This document shows positions 1 through 13,917 of a DNA stretch of 64,000 nt, in pieces. Made by a program: the position numbers and the translations under genes. Within the stretch, counting starts at the first letter, position 1, and each line of letters starts with the position of its first letter. A model generated the notes under the pieces. That model ran no database searches. It was not told the origin of the DNA and saw nothing but the letters and a program-made list of their open reading frames with translations. Origin of the DNA: Motacilla alba alba (taxonomy: Eukaryota; Chordata; Aves; Passeriformes; Motacillidae); the NCBI RefSeq assembly GCF_015832195.1, contig NC_052017.1:9066790-9130789 (forward strand), written 5' to 3'.

Positions 1-2756
1 ATCACTTTTTATTTGAGATAACTGCTTTACAAAAATCCAGCCTGTCCAATTCTGCCACTAACCCTGAGATAATCAACCATAAAATGCACCTCTTTCAGGA
101 TACCAAACACCAACTCTAACTAATCTTGCACTCTCCTTCTCTCTGTGTTGCCAGCCTAAGAGAAATGCTGGTTCCTCTCAGGTGCTCAGATATTTACAGT
201 GCCATTAGCAGTCTGCTTTAAATACAAGCAGCAGCATCCTGGTATGCAGCTCTTGCATCACCAAGATAGGAGGGAAAGAAAAACCAATTCCACATATTCC
301 TCCCAAATCTTCACTGCACAATCCATTATAACTGAGAACCTAGAACCAACACAAAACTTCAACCACAATGTAGTTATACTTTGGCTCTATTAGCAAAGAG
401 AAAAAGTTTCCTGCCCTCCTCCCCTTACCTGAATGTTTTATTTTTACCTCTCAGCCACTCCTCACTTCCTCCCACTTGTCCTGCTCTGCCCCACTCCCAG
501 GAGCCTTGCACTTCCTGGCATCAGTAAAATCATAGATTAAAACTGGATCATTTCAGTGACCCAGCCCAGGCAGCGAGAGACAGGGATTTCCAAGGAGTGA
601 AGCCTGTCAGCAACCATGCCACTATTCTCTACTGACTCCACCTGGATAATCCAGGAACATGGGAAGATCTGAGTCATGCCCACATCAGTGTTGCCACAAG
701 TACTGTCATCCCTCCTCATTGCTCAGGGAAAACAAGAACAAAAAACAGAGCAAGGAAAAAATTCCTTATGCAAGTGGGATGCTACTGAGTTAAGACCATC
801 CTTTTGCAGGAAAGAATAAATCTCAGAATCATTTGAAACACCCACTCATATGTTGCTCTGTGGGACATTGTTTTCCTCTACTGTAGCAATTGAGTTCTTG
901 TATGTTAGAAATCACCTGAGCACCACATCAGCACGGCTTCACTAGGAATATTTGCAAAATACAGAAAACAAAGAAGCTTTTGTCACAACTTTTTGCACAT
1001 TGGCATTCTGTTTATTTAAAAGCAAACAAAAGACCTTGAAATTACTTGGTCAAAATTGCATTTCTACTTGATGTTTTGGGAACTGACTGCTTCAGGAGCT
1101 CATAAAATGAGATTTTTCTCATGGGGGCTTCTGGCAAAAGCTCTCAATAAATAAACATTTCAATAACAAAAGATGCCCTTTAGGGAATTCCTCACTGTTC
1201 ATTATGTGTTGGATGAGAACATTTAAACAAAACCAGTAATTATATGACTGCAAAATATTTTTAAAAGACTTTTTAACATGAGGTCAACCAGCCTGAAAAA
1301 AGGTTTCAAGATGTATAAAATGCAATTGATAGGAAATTTGAGTTGGGTAGATGAGACTGTGTCAGACCCTCTAAACCTGGCTAACATTAATGGCAATTGT
1401 CTTCAAACTGCTCTAAATACAGGGGTTCACTGAAATGCACACATTTGTTTGTAAGCTGATGAATTGCAAGCAAACCATTCCCACAGAGGAGGGAGGTGCT
1501 GGGGGAGCAGAGGCATCACTCCTGCTGGTACCCTACCCCAGCCAGCACTCACCCAGCTGGGCAGGAGAAAAGTCACACAGAAACCACATTGACCACGCTG
1601 AAACCTCACCCACATCTGACATTGCTGCAACTGAGGTGAAAAATGTTAGACAGGAGTTTTTGTCTATCCCTCCCCTGAGCTGCATGCCACTACAATTACC
1701 CCCAGGTAAATCTGTAGCCATTTTTTTCTGATACAAATGAGCTTATACTCACTTAAGTGAAGATTGTGAATTTTAGAAGGTATCTGGACTATACAATGCA
1801 ATTGCACTTATCACTTTTTCCTTATAATTTCTTAATTTTTTTTTTAATAAAGGCAAGCAGTTCTGCCTTCAAGGATAATAAATAGTGACTTCTCCCCACA
1901 CAAAATATAATGACTGTTGCAATGGCCTGCCAAATTTATTATTTGAACTTTACCCACTAATTACCCCCCCATTGGCTGTCAAAACTTTTGCCTTTTTTTT
2001 TTACTTACAATAATGTTGCCTTCAGTCATAATAAGGGTTTTTTTAACAAAGACATTCTAAGCATATTGCAAATTGTCACCCTTATGTGCTGTTGTCTTTT
2101 ATTCTGTTTACTAGAGATGAAATAATTACAGTGTTTATACCAAAATGACTTGAAGGTTGATTGCTGATTTAATAAAATCCCCTCCCCTTGGGTTTATATT
2201 TCCCATCTGAAGGTGGGAGGGTGCACAGCACACACAGAAACAAAGAATATTCTTTGTGTAAAATAGAAGTATTTCCTTTTGTTAATTGTTTTACGACTAA
2301 CAGCATTCTTATATTTTCCCTGTCAACAAATGAATGATCTGAATAAACAGAGCTGGAGCGTGATCAATATGGCAAGGTCCATATCACTTTCAAGCCGTAG
2401 GTTATAATTATATTTATGAATGACAGGATTTAAATCTCCATAAATTATGTACCAGGCTTTGCACGCCTGTTCCTCTCCCTCGTGTGCGCGAGCTCCAGCA
2501 CTGCAGGATCACACCGGTGTTTGCTGAGAGATGCAGTCACAGTCTATCATACCCCCTAGTGGAAAAGGATTTGAGAAACAAGTGCCAACATGGGGCTGGG
2601 TACTCTTGAAGATGAGACACAGAGCTGATGCCAGATGGAAATGATTTGAGGTGGCATCTCATTTTTAAGATACAGGCAGAGTGCAATTTCTCAAGACTGG
2701 AGGAAGATGAGGAGATTAGGATTGGCTATTTCCAACATGAAACATTCTCTTAATGA

Positions 2757-2776
2757 CCCTGTTTAATAAAACAGGG
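2757..2776. repeat. Perfect 8-bp inverted repeat with AATA loop
   Basis: CCCTGTTT, the loop AATA, then AAACAGGG. It is a short hairpin inside otherwise unique intron sequence. Confidence 0.8.
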
Positions 2777-5700
2777 CTTGCCTTAATAAAGCTTAGATTT
2801 GAAATTAAAGTCACCACTTGTCTATATGTTCATTTCAAAATCCTTTAATCTCTGGAGGTTAAGAAAAGCAATTAGTAACGCTCCAGAGGACTATGCAAAG
2901 CAAATTTTATAGCAGTGAAGGTAATTGTCTCAGGAAACGTTTGGTGGGCTTGAACTAATGACTTGCAATGTGTACACATTTCTGTGCCTTCTGTGTTTAG
3001 GAATTTGAAGCTTATGTCCATTGTTTATATTGCACTGAAGCCTCCTTTTCACCTTCTCAATTTTGGAAAAAATAAGATGCTCATGTTGCTGTAAATGTTT
3101 TATATATTATATTTAGAGGTATATAAACATAGTTATGTCAAATCAAATCAATGGGGAAAAGCAAATAATTAGCAGAGGCATTTCTGTACTACACTATGCT
3201 TCTACAGAATGAATTACAGAGGAAAGCAAAGGCAGAAAATTTCAGCTGGACATTGACACATAATACATGAAAGGATTGAGAGATATACACTGGCTATTTT
3301 TTTCTCCTTCTGATACTCAGAGTAGCTGTAAATCAGTTCACCATTTGATTCAAGTTTGATCAACATTTTTGACCAGAACTGTTGACTAGAATTTATTTTG
3401 TAAAGCATTGCATCATATTGTATTTAAATTACAGAAGCAGGTACCTGACTGAGCTTCAATGATTCAGGAAAGCTTGTAAAGGATGTGTTGTGCTGACCTG
3501 CTACAAAATAACATCCCTGAACTGTTGAGTAGAGAATTATTGATCATCACTCAGACTTAATACTAAAAAGACACCAATCTCTCACTCTTTAATATCTTTA
3601 CTGTTCAAAGATTTGCTTCACTTTGCACCTGGACTGCAGAAATATCAATGTGGAGCTGTATGTCTTCTCACATTCCTATTGACAGGTATGTATGCACAGC
3701 CGTGATCAATTAAAAAAATCTTTTTCTGTTTTAGCAAAATGAGTTTTTCGAGCCCTTCTCAGGAAACTCTCAACATGCTCCTTAAAGCGCAGAATGATGC
3801 ACAGTGCTCCAGAACACCCTGCAATACAGCAAGTAATATATTATCTACTAGTATTTATATCCTTTATATACACTAAGCATGAAGAGTTTGCACCATTCTC
3901 TGAAGTGTTGCACTAAACACAGCATAGAGAGAAAGTTTAAAGACTTGTTGTACTGGCATTCCACCTGGTCTGACAGTGACCAGAAGCTCAAGATAGAAAA
4001 GCAAAATCCCTGCTAAGGGAAAGACACCAAATGCAGTGCTCACCAGGTAGTGCCTGATTTCCTATCACCACTTGAATTTCATTAGAGGGGCTTTCACCTG
4101 GCAGCTGGGAGGCATAACAGGTAGACTACAAAGATTAGACTGAGTGAGTGACAGTTTTGGAGCAATCACATCTCGCAAATGCAGCTACGTGGAAACAAAA
4201 CTTAGGTCTGGATTTGATGGCTGCAGCCCAGAATTACTTCTGCAAGTTACATTCTTCATAAGTCAGGAAAGGCCTTGGACACCTTGTTGTGCCCTCTTCG
4301 CTCCCCCTGACATGATAAGCACAGAGGAGCGACTGCACGGAGCAGCATTTCAGGGGCAGAGGAGAGGCCACGACAAGGTGCTCAAATAATGAAATGCCTG
4401 ACACACTACTGTCATTAGAATAATTTCCAGACTGAAGTCACAGGAAGGGGATGACTGGTCCTGAAAGGAACCCTTTCCAATAAGAGCAATCCATGTCTGG
4501 TGGGTCTCTGATACTGATACTAAAAGATGGAGCTTTAATTATTTTACATTAATCATTAATTTTGTATTAATCATTTAATCTATATGCATCAAAATTGTGC
4601 TAAGTACACTAATCCTAATTTACATTGCAAAAGATGATGAAAGAGTATTTTAAAGATTTTTACAACTTACTTCATCTGAGGTGAAGATTATTTTGCTAAG
4701 CATACAATTTAAATGATTTAAAAAAGAGACAACGCTTAATTTAGAGATTGATGCTACACTCAGTTTGCCCTATTTTTATTCTTCACAAAATGCAACTTTT
4801 GATGATTACTCAATATCTATGAATAATTTGCAGAGTTTTAAAATAATTTTTCTATTAATCTGTCACAAGCCATGAAACTTGACATTTTCACCACATTGAG
4901 TACATGAAAGTTGCCAGCTTTGCCTGCCATGCAAATAAGGTTCTTAATTACAGTATTTAAAAGAACAAACCATACAAGTGCTATAATTTCTTACGGTAAA
5001 AAAAAACAAAACTGTTTGGACCCTGCAAGGGTAGAAAAATGATCTCAAAAAGCTTCCTAAATGTACAGTGATTTTTCTTCCACTCCCCAAGGATTAAGCT
5101 AAAGGATAAAATTTATGTCATAAAAAAGAAAAAAAAAATCCCTTTATATTTCCATTATCCTTCTTCATACCTTTGTATCTAGAAACAGCAGACATTTTTC
5201 ATATTCACCCAGTAAGCCTTTAATGCATTTTACTGGCCTCAGCCCTACTCACCCTGTACACACCTGTGTTGTTAATGGAACTAGCTGAAAGCATATATAA
5301 AATTTCTCTGCTGGGATGACAGTCACCTTTTGCTCTCCTTGCACAAGTGACTTTCAATCCTTAATGAGGAGCATGACTCACATGTTAGGGTTGTTACAGA
5401 GGTACAGGTTCAGAATGTTCAGAGCTTTGACAGGATCCGTGTAGGACACAAATTTCTTGCATCATTATTAGGCAGCACAACCAAAGACAAAAATAACCCC
5501 AAACTTTGCTACAGTCTTAGTTCAAACGGCCACCAAATTCTGAATGCTACAACCAGAGCTCTCCTGCTTGTCCTCATAAGGACCTGTTGGCTTCTCCCTT
5601 AGCTCTGAGAACATCAATGGGAAGATTTGTTCTTGAAGCTCCCCTGCCAGCTGTGAAATAGAGATATTTCCTTGGCAAAGGAGGCACTACAAGTGGAATT

Positions 5701-8700
5701 TATTGGGCTTTTTCAGTTGCATCTACAGATACATATTTGCTCTGTCTTTATGGCTCTTAAGACATACAAACCCTTCCACAGGCAGGTTGTAATTCAACTT
5801 ATTGACCTGTTTATGCAATAAACAGTAAATACTGGCTAGGCTGTAACAAAAATGCAAAAGAATCCTTTATCATTTTTGGCTGGGTCAGCAGGTCTGTAAT
5901 GCTCATGCAATGCAACCATCCAGATTACAAAATGACAGAAAAAAATGTGTGTTTCTACTTCCAGGAGAATCAGGCAGCCAAGGGCAGGAGGATCAAGACA
6001 GACATAGACATAAAATACTTTTGATATTTCTTCTAAGAGATTATTCTTTTAAACAAATCCCTACATGAAAACCTTTTTTCATTTCTAATATTAGCAATTC
6101 TATTTAGGGATGAAGCTTTAGTTCAAGAGTGAGAATCACAGTTCTCTGTTTCTATTCTCATATCTGTCATCAAGTCCTGTGCCATTTTGGGGAAAATGAA
6201 GCGAACTGCCTTGGGTCTCAATCTACCCATCTGCAGAATGGAAATTATTACCTGTTAATAATATGTGAAGTGTTATATAAATCAAATGCATTGGCACACA
6301 CTCAATGACTTGCTTGAAAGAAAGGAGTATATCCTGCCTACCCTATAATGTTATGAACATTGATTTTATTAAAAAAGGAATATGATGGCATCCTCAGTCA
6401 CACAGAGAGATGAGTAGCAGAGAAATTATGAAGTTAAAAAAGGTTAGACTTCAGAAGTTCACATATCTGTAAAAACCTTCTCTTGAGCAGAGACCTAGGA
6501 GTTGATGGAAATGTATCAATAATAGTGGATTCATTCTGCTTTTGATTACGAATATGCAAATCCTCTGTTTTAATGAGATGAAATGTTGTAATGGAAAGCC
6601 AAGCACCATACATATTATTTATAAGAATCTCCTTAGATTTTTATGGTCTCTCTCTTTTGTAACCTAGAATTCATAAAATGCTGCAGGCCAAAATCCTTCC
6701 TGTTACTTTAATGATTTTTATATTTTTCTAGGAGAAAAGTTACAGTGGAGAAGGCAAAACTATCTTGGTTATATGCACATTCATTTAAGAAAAGAACACA
6801 AAATGTATTGTACCTCAGGGGGAAAAGCCACAAGACTAATGTAATGCTAAAGTTGTGGAATAACTCATTTTTAAGCAAGGAAATGCATAGTTTAAATTTT
6901 CACCTTTTTTTTCCCTGATCATCGTTCCTCTAAAAAGTGATGAATCTTTATATTATAAATTAGTTGTCAAATAAGACAATATGTACCAGAAAACACAATG
7001 TAATTTCTTATAAATGCCTGCATGCAATGATTTACAGCAATACATTTTTCACATAATTTGTTTCCCAGACTCATTAAATCTGTGGGAGAAGTCAAGTTAG
7101 AATAAAAGGGGTTCCATTATTTCTGAGCTATGCTTTTCTAACACTTTAAACAAGATAATGTCAAATAACCACAGTTATTTGTTTGCTATTTAAGATCAGA
7201 AAGCAGATGGAAAATACTGCTCAACTTTCTTGAAAGGTCTACCTTTTTATTGAGACTAAGCATGGTATAGTTCAAATTGAAATATGAATCTTGCTAAATA
7301 ACTGGACAATAAATGGAGTTGAAATTTTAAAAAATCTATTTCTAGGTAATTTACAGCATCTTAAGGAGAGCAGGATGAGTTATAGAACATTTTTCTCAGT
7401 AAATCTAAATGACATAGACAACAGAATCCAGAATCTGTCAATCTGGAAAAAACCTTTGCAAGAATATTAATCCACAGATGTTGAACATACAACACAAGAA
7501 AAGATTAATCACACCAAATCAAGGAGAATGGAATCATGGAGAATCTGCACAATAGAGGGAACTTTTCAAATCCGAACATAACAAGACCCTGTGCTACCTG
7601 TCCTACCACTGCTCAGTGGTTAAATAATCCTCCCTCACACTGTCCTACCTCTCAATAATTTCCTGAGTTGTTCACATTTAGAGCATGTCAGAACCCATCA
7701 GCACAATGGAGTGAAAATGCCAAGTATTGTTCCAGTGTTTAGGTTCTGGATGACCGAATATGATTAACTGGTTGATTGAATTTTTCAGGTGTTATAAAAG
7801 TACCATGACAAACAATGAACAAAACCTACAGTGCATCATTAGGACACTACAGCCAATGCACATGTTTATAATAGGTGAGGCTGGGAGATCCACTCACCAC
7901 TCTGCCTGCCCAACACTTCCAATTTGAAAGTGTTTTAAGCTGCTCCAAACTTTCACCACTTGGTTTGATTTTCAGATATCTTCCTCAGTTCAGGTTCTTT
8001 TCACTCGGATGGCTGGCTAGCTTTTCAAATTGTATTTATTCCAGCCCAACCGTCCCAGCCCTTCCTAAGAGCAGGGATAACGGTAGGCAAGGTTTGGCTG
8101 TGTAAGGCCTGTTCTTTGAAAAGGAGGTGCAAAATGTCCCTAACCCCACTACTTGGAAACAAGAGATTTGAAGAATGAAAAGAATGTGCTTGTAACTGTC
8201 CTCATGATAAGCCTTCAAGCTTCAAATTCAAGCTTTTGTTAAAATCACTGTTTACACAAAATCGTTAAAAAAACATGATTAACACAATGGACATGCTACT
8301 ATATAACAGGAAAAAATCTCTTACTTCAAACACAGAAATGCAGCCTTTCTTTTTCAAGTGTTTTTTTCAGTAGGATCCTTGAAATCCAAAGATGAATGGT
8401 GGTCAAGTAGTAGAGTAGACCAATATTTTCAGGAGCCTTAATTTCAATTTTATCAGACTTCAGGAGGTATGTAGCAATTGAAGTATGGAATAACAAAGAT
8501 TTAAAGGTCCTCTGGTTACTTTAAATTTTGCTGGAATCATTCACTTCAGACTTAGACTCAGTCTCAGTCCATTTGAGGAAAAATAATTTCAGGAATTTAT
8601 TGATATATGTTTAAGGCCAAACACCATTGTCTGAATGGATTCCTGGGACTGCTGAATGCTCAGGTAATGGAATGCTCAGCACATTGGAGCCAATGGGATC

Positions 8701-11261
8701 TCTGTCTCAGTCAGGGTAAGTTTATTTCAGAAGATGCTGAGTAAGTCATGCAGTGAGACATCACACTGGACACCTTGTAGTGGTAGAAACTTTGACACTA
8801 ATCTTTTCATGCATAACTCCAGCTCTGGATGGGCCTAATAAAACCCCATATCTCATATGAGTTAAATATATCAATTCATGTTTGCCAAGCATTTTGATAG
8901 TGTAGTGAAGAGCACTATAGGTAAAGAAACCCAAACCAAAACAGAAGGAAATGGGGTTTCTGACCTCAAAGCAGAATTTGAATAAAGTGCAATAAATAAA
9001 ACCTGAAGTCACACATTGAACAATGAAAATAAAATGAAAAATTGAAGAGCTACTCATTAACTGAGGATTTCTTTTCTGCTCACGAAATAAAACAGTTGGC
9101 TGTAGAAAAATATATAGATGTGATTCAATATTTCAAAGTCTATCATAATTAGTGCTATTCAAAAGATTGGCCACCTGAACAAAACAAAACAAGAAAATGG
9201 CTTGAGCTCAGTCCAAAGTCAATTTTTTTGTTTATTCTCATCACCTAAATAAGTCAAGCTTAGTTAAATTTTGAAACTAGTTATTACTTTGAATTTATAG
9301 TATTTTCTTTTTAAAATGTGAAATCACATTGCTGTGTCTGCTACAAAATTTGAAAGATATTTTTCAGCTGAAGTCTTCATACGGCTTCCTTGTATACCTT
9401 CAGTTAACCTGAATTTTTCATTTTTCATATAATGAACTATTTAAGTAAACACTGAATTCATCTCTACTCCCAGTGGGGGTAGGGAGCACTGTGAGGGGAA
9501 AGCTGAACAACCAGCCTGAATCTTGGGTGTTGGAGATTTAGACTCTGAAAGATAAGGGATTTGGTCTTTTAACTTAGTTTTGGATGCACACTATAAATGC
9601 ATCAATTCATGATAGGGGAATACTGGTTAAATGAAATGGCTTTGCAATCCAGGATATTAGGTTAGATAATCAGAATCAGCCTTTTCAACTTAACAAAATC
9701 TATTTATATTAGCATTTCAAATCTAGCTTAAGTGTTCTGCCCACTCTTAACATTATATATATAGATTATATGGTTATATAGTGAATTGTTACACTCCAAA
9801 ACAACAGCAGCAGATTAAGACTAATGTAGTTTTATGGAATGAATAAATAATGCCCGCTGAAAAATTATATATGAAAATGGAAACGCTGGTCAAGTTAGCA
9901 CTTGAAAGTTCTGTTCTGAAACTGAAACCAACCTGAAAGTTCAGTTCTTTGAGTACTGAGTTTTGGTATGTTAGAAGGCAAAAATGAGGCAACTGCCATT
10001 AAGATAAATGGGTGGAGGAAGCTAAAGCAGAACAAAATGGGGGAAAAAGAGACACCTAGAGCAAAAGACCTTCAATGGCAATTGAGAAAATCATATCAGT
10101 CTAGAGAGAATGTAATATTCAGCTGAAAATCTCACTCTTAACTGGAGGCTGAGAATGGTAGGATATAAGGCATGAAATACTATGAAATCAGAATAATCTG
10201 TTTTCTTTCCATACAAAGATATTCTCCTACGGTCAGAGCTCATCCTTCCCCTTTACAATGTTGGCAGTAAACACCCCAAATGTGAGAACATTAAATATAA
10301 ATACAAAATTATTAGTATTCTCATCAGAAACCAGTTAGGTCATATATGCCTTAATCAATGACTTTGACTATTAATTCTGTGTCCTTTCTACTACTTTCAA
10401 AGTTGAGCTTGGAGATTTTGGTATTTTTATTATGTTTGGATGTTTCTTGATAAAGTCTCACATTGTGAATAACTCGATTACATGAAGAAAGCCAATGTTG
10501 CAGATTGCAAAGTCATATTTTTTTTAAGAAAATAGATATAAACCCTCCTAAACAGAAGTACCCATCTGACTTCAATCCCTGATACCAGTCCAACAATCAA
10601 TCACCAGGGGCATTGGACACCCATAATTAGATTATAAAATCATAACTATAGTAATTTTACGTCTGCTTGCATAATTACATCAGCATGCTAATATCCTTTT
10701 AATGCTCTCTAATGATGTAATAAGAAATAATGGAATTTATTTGACAGCTACATAACCATTAACAAAACATATTAAGCATAACTATTACTTCCATAAAGAT
10801 TCAGGCTGTATCCAAAAGTGACAACTAACATGTTGGATCTTATTTTCAATGTTAAAATATTTCTAATTATGAATTCCCTAAATCTATTCCCACTCATCTG
10901 CTTCACAGGGTGAGCAAAGTTTATGTCAATGTGAACCTGACAACAAATCAGCTGTAGAAATGGACTGAATGCTCTGGAAGACAAGCCTGGGGATATCCTG
11001 TGAACTGAAATCTATCCCTAAAGTTGGCAGGATTGTGAAAGACAATTTTATCTTCATAAAATAAGCTGATTACTACCAGGCACCAGCCAATCAAGAGCTA
11101 ACACAGGGTGTTGGATTCCTATCCATGGCAATTGTTCACCAACCTGACTTCAAAGCATAGAGAAAAACTAAAAATATAGACAAGAGGGAAAGATATTTGC
11201 AGACAAAACTAACTAAAAGCAGTAATTTATTAGTGAGGCAGTTCCTTTAAATTCTCTTTGT

Positions 11262-11330
11262 TTATTTTTGTTTTGGTTTTTTGGGGGTTTTTCAGGGTTT
11301 TTTTTGTTTGCCTTTTTTTTTTTTTTCCCA
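11262..11330. repeat. G/T-rich low-complexity tract
   Basis: T-rich sequence interrupted by GG, GGGGG and GGG runs, ending in a T13-type run. Similar tracts lie at 15171-15232 and 51957-52025. Confidence 0.8.
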
Positions 11331-11707
11331 GAGAAAAGGACTATAAGCTGGTAACAGAGAATTTAAAGAACTTTAGAAGAACTCACCACTTACCCTCTCT
11401 CCTCAGTTCTTGCACTAGTCCTATTTGATGTGATGACTTTCTCTACACTCTCAAATTAACCCTGTGATTCTCATTAACATGTCCTTACTCTGAAATCTTT
11501 GCAATGATCTAAAAAGTCCAAGTCTACACTGTTACTTCCTAACCATCATCGGGAATTCTTGGATGGAAAAGAGAGAATTGAGAATTCCAGACCAAGCAAA
11601 TACTCAGGTCAGAGTTAAAGTAGGCTACTATGACAAATTCTCACCCCTTTTGTATTTCCTCTCTCTCCAGGCTGATAGTTTTTTCTACATAACTTCCCCA
11701 TTTTTAC

Positions 11708-11733
11708 AAAAAAAAAAAAAAAAAAAAAAAAAA
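11708..11733. repeat. Homopolymer run of 26 A
   Basis: An uninterrupted A tract in unique sequence, without an attached recognisable retroposon or target duplication. Confidence 0.95.
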
Positions 11734-13830
11734 CTTTAAGAAAAAGGATACTTTTAGTTGCCAGTGAAATTAAGTAAATCACCCGTGATGCCTTAAACCA
11801 AGTAAAAAGCTTATTTCCTGAGAAATATTTCTTGATATGTCAGTGGTGACTTCGACATGACGTCAGGTTTTTCCTGAAACCCCTCTCCATGAGGCCACAG
11901 AGAAGCTAACCAGTGTATTCAAATTCATACTGTTTTCCACTGATGGTGGTGCAATGGCAAGAAAACAACAAATCCAAAAATTGTTAACTCTTTTCTTGGC
12001 AAGGCCTTTGTTTACAGCTGCTACTACTGCTTTATCTACTGGTCAGCTCCACCTTCCTGTAGTACTTTATGGGTTTAACCTGAGTCAAAGAATCTCATTC
12101 TCTTGAACAAAGAAAATTTACTATGGATGAACTCTTCACTGATTTGAGATTTAGGATAACCCTTCATAGATTTATAGATTTTTAAAAGGCAAAGACAGAC
12201 AAAAACATTGTATGGATAGAAAGAATGCTCAGTCCTGTTTGGAATTCCTGTAATCCATACCACACTTTTCAAGTACTGACCATACAAATATTTTCAGTAC
12301 AGTTATGTGACTGCATATTAATAGAGGCAAAATATGCAGCTAATTCTGCACATTAAAAGAAAGGCCCATCACAGCTGGCTATACCACTGGAAGGATATTT
12401 TTCATTAGAGAACAGGTCTACAGCCTATCAACTACAATGTGTTGTGATTCAGCGAATGATAAAAAATAACCAAAAGGCTTTATATTAAAAATTAGAAAGG
12501 TAGGTGAATGTGCTTTTGTACTGTAAATAAATGAAGTCAATGAAGCTGAAACCCCTGATTCAGCAGAGAAATTGTTTCATGGGATTTCTTCTTTAAATGT
12601 GCAGTAGACCTTATCTGCTAGTGTCCAAAGTCAAGGGTACAAATTCTCCTTACAAGAAAGATATTAGAAATATTTTTTTTTCAATTAAAAAACTCAGTAT
12701 TCATAAAAATGTGTTTCATGAAATACAACCAAAAGACATTAATCAAAACAAACAAAATATGGGAATGTTTTCCTTCTCAATAACTAAAGCCAAAATGCCT
12801 GGTATTTTCTAGGGTTCTAAAAAGATTTTCTTACCAGTAGTCCATTTCTCCATTCAAATACAGTTATAGAAGAGGTACAATTTTTTTTTTTAATACAATC
12901 AAGTATAAACACTTCCACTAAAGAGGAAGCATTATCTGACTATGGTTTTAAAAAGAGTGAATTCCATTCTGTAAATGAAGATCAAACAGCAGCTGATGCA
13001 GCACAGGTGAGGCTGAGAAAGATGCTGGACTTCAGCAACCCAACTCATGGGCCAAGGCAAGCAGTCCCAAACCTTCTGAAGCACAGGCAGGAGCTGGATC
13101 TACCCAGATATCAGTTATTTCCTGTGCCCAAGATGTGACTTCTTTACACAAAACCCTCCCACAGCTGACCCTTCTTTTCAATTACCTTTACATCAAACTC
13201 CTTCTGTTTAATACAGAGAGGATGAAGTTTTGTGAAGTACATGTTTCTTCCAAAAAGCCTTCAGAAAATCCTCAATCTAAAACTCTTTACTAGACATGGC
13301 AGATCATAACCTCCTAGTTCATGAGATTAACTTGCAGAGCATTCATCAGTATGAATCATAGGAGGAAAACCAGTGCTCAGCATAGCTGAACTCCCTGTGA
13401 CTTGTTAAATAAGTAGCTGACTAAAAAGCATGACCTAGTGTGCCATGTGCCAGACTCAAAGCCAGGCACCCAAGTTTTTGTCCATCTCTGATGCCTTTTT
13501 TCCCCCGGCCATGCTGGGTAAAATGACCCTTCAGAGGACTTTCTAGACACTAGACACTGTTAAATAAAGTTGGTAATATTTGTATAGCATTTGGAACATA
13601 TTATTTTTCCCTATAAAAGAAGAAAAAAATTTAATTCTTTGTAATTTTCTCAAAATAATTTGGTCCCATGTGTAGGGAATGTTACAAAGATCATCAATAT
13701 TTTTTCTCTCCTCTTGCCCATTCTCCTTAATTCTGATAGTAAAGAGCAGATACTTCCTTGTAAGACAAACTATTCAAAAATAATGGAACATCCAATAAAA
13801 TAAAAAAAGGAGAAAATCCCATGTACATAC

Positions 13831-13917
13831 TTGACATCATCGAAGACACTCATCTGCAGCTTCAGGAGATCTGCCACTTCCTTTATTAACTCCAAGCCCT
13901 TTTCCACACTCAGGGGG
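13831..13917 (-). CDS. PTPRN2: PTPRN2 mature-ectodomain exon 'DPLSVEKGLELIKEVADLL'
   Basis: This 87-bp exon takes one base to complete Asp (GA from the exon at 33944), then 28 codons PLSVEKGLELIKEVADLLKL followed by QMSVFDDV, and ends with two bases (AA) of a split codon. Joined, the protein reads GYIVTVKDPLSVEKG, next to human PTPRN2 GYIVTDTDPLSPEKG. The helix that follows (ELxxxVAxLL) is part of the mature ectodomain, an adhesion-like fold near the membrane. The acceptor is TCAACAG and the donor GTATGT. The next residues expected (VLGPAxTF...) were not found in 1-13830, so that exon lies outside the window or was missed. The 20-kb intron separating this exon from the previous one is the largest complete intron seen. 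Confidence 0.94.

Larger units (their letters stand above)
1..13830 (-). other. PTPRN2: PTPRN2 intron (partial) downstream of the DPLS exon
   Basis: This is AT-rich unique sequence with no recognised exon on either strand. It starts (gene sense) at the GTATGT donor next to 13831 and runs off the window. It holds a G/T- and T-rich tract near 11262-11330, a run of 26 A at 11708-11733, a hairpin at 2757-2776, and a CpG-containing patch around 2460-2530. Open frames here are short and show no family resemblance. Confidence 0.75.

Noticed and set aside
2460..2560. Possible missing PTPRN2 exon in the CpG-containing patch
   Set aside because: None of the minus-strand frames gives a VLGPA-like or NVT-like ectodomain sequence, and no paired splice sites of the required phase were seen.
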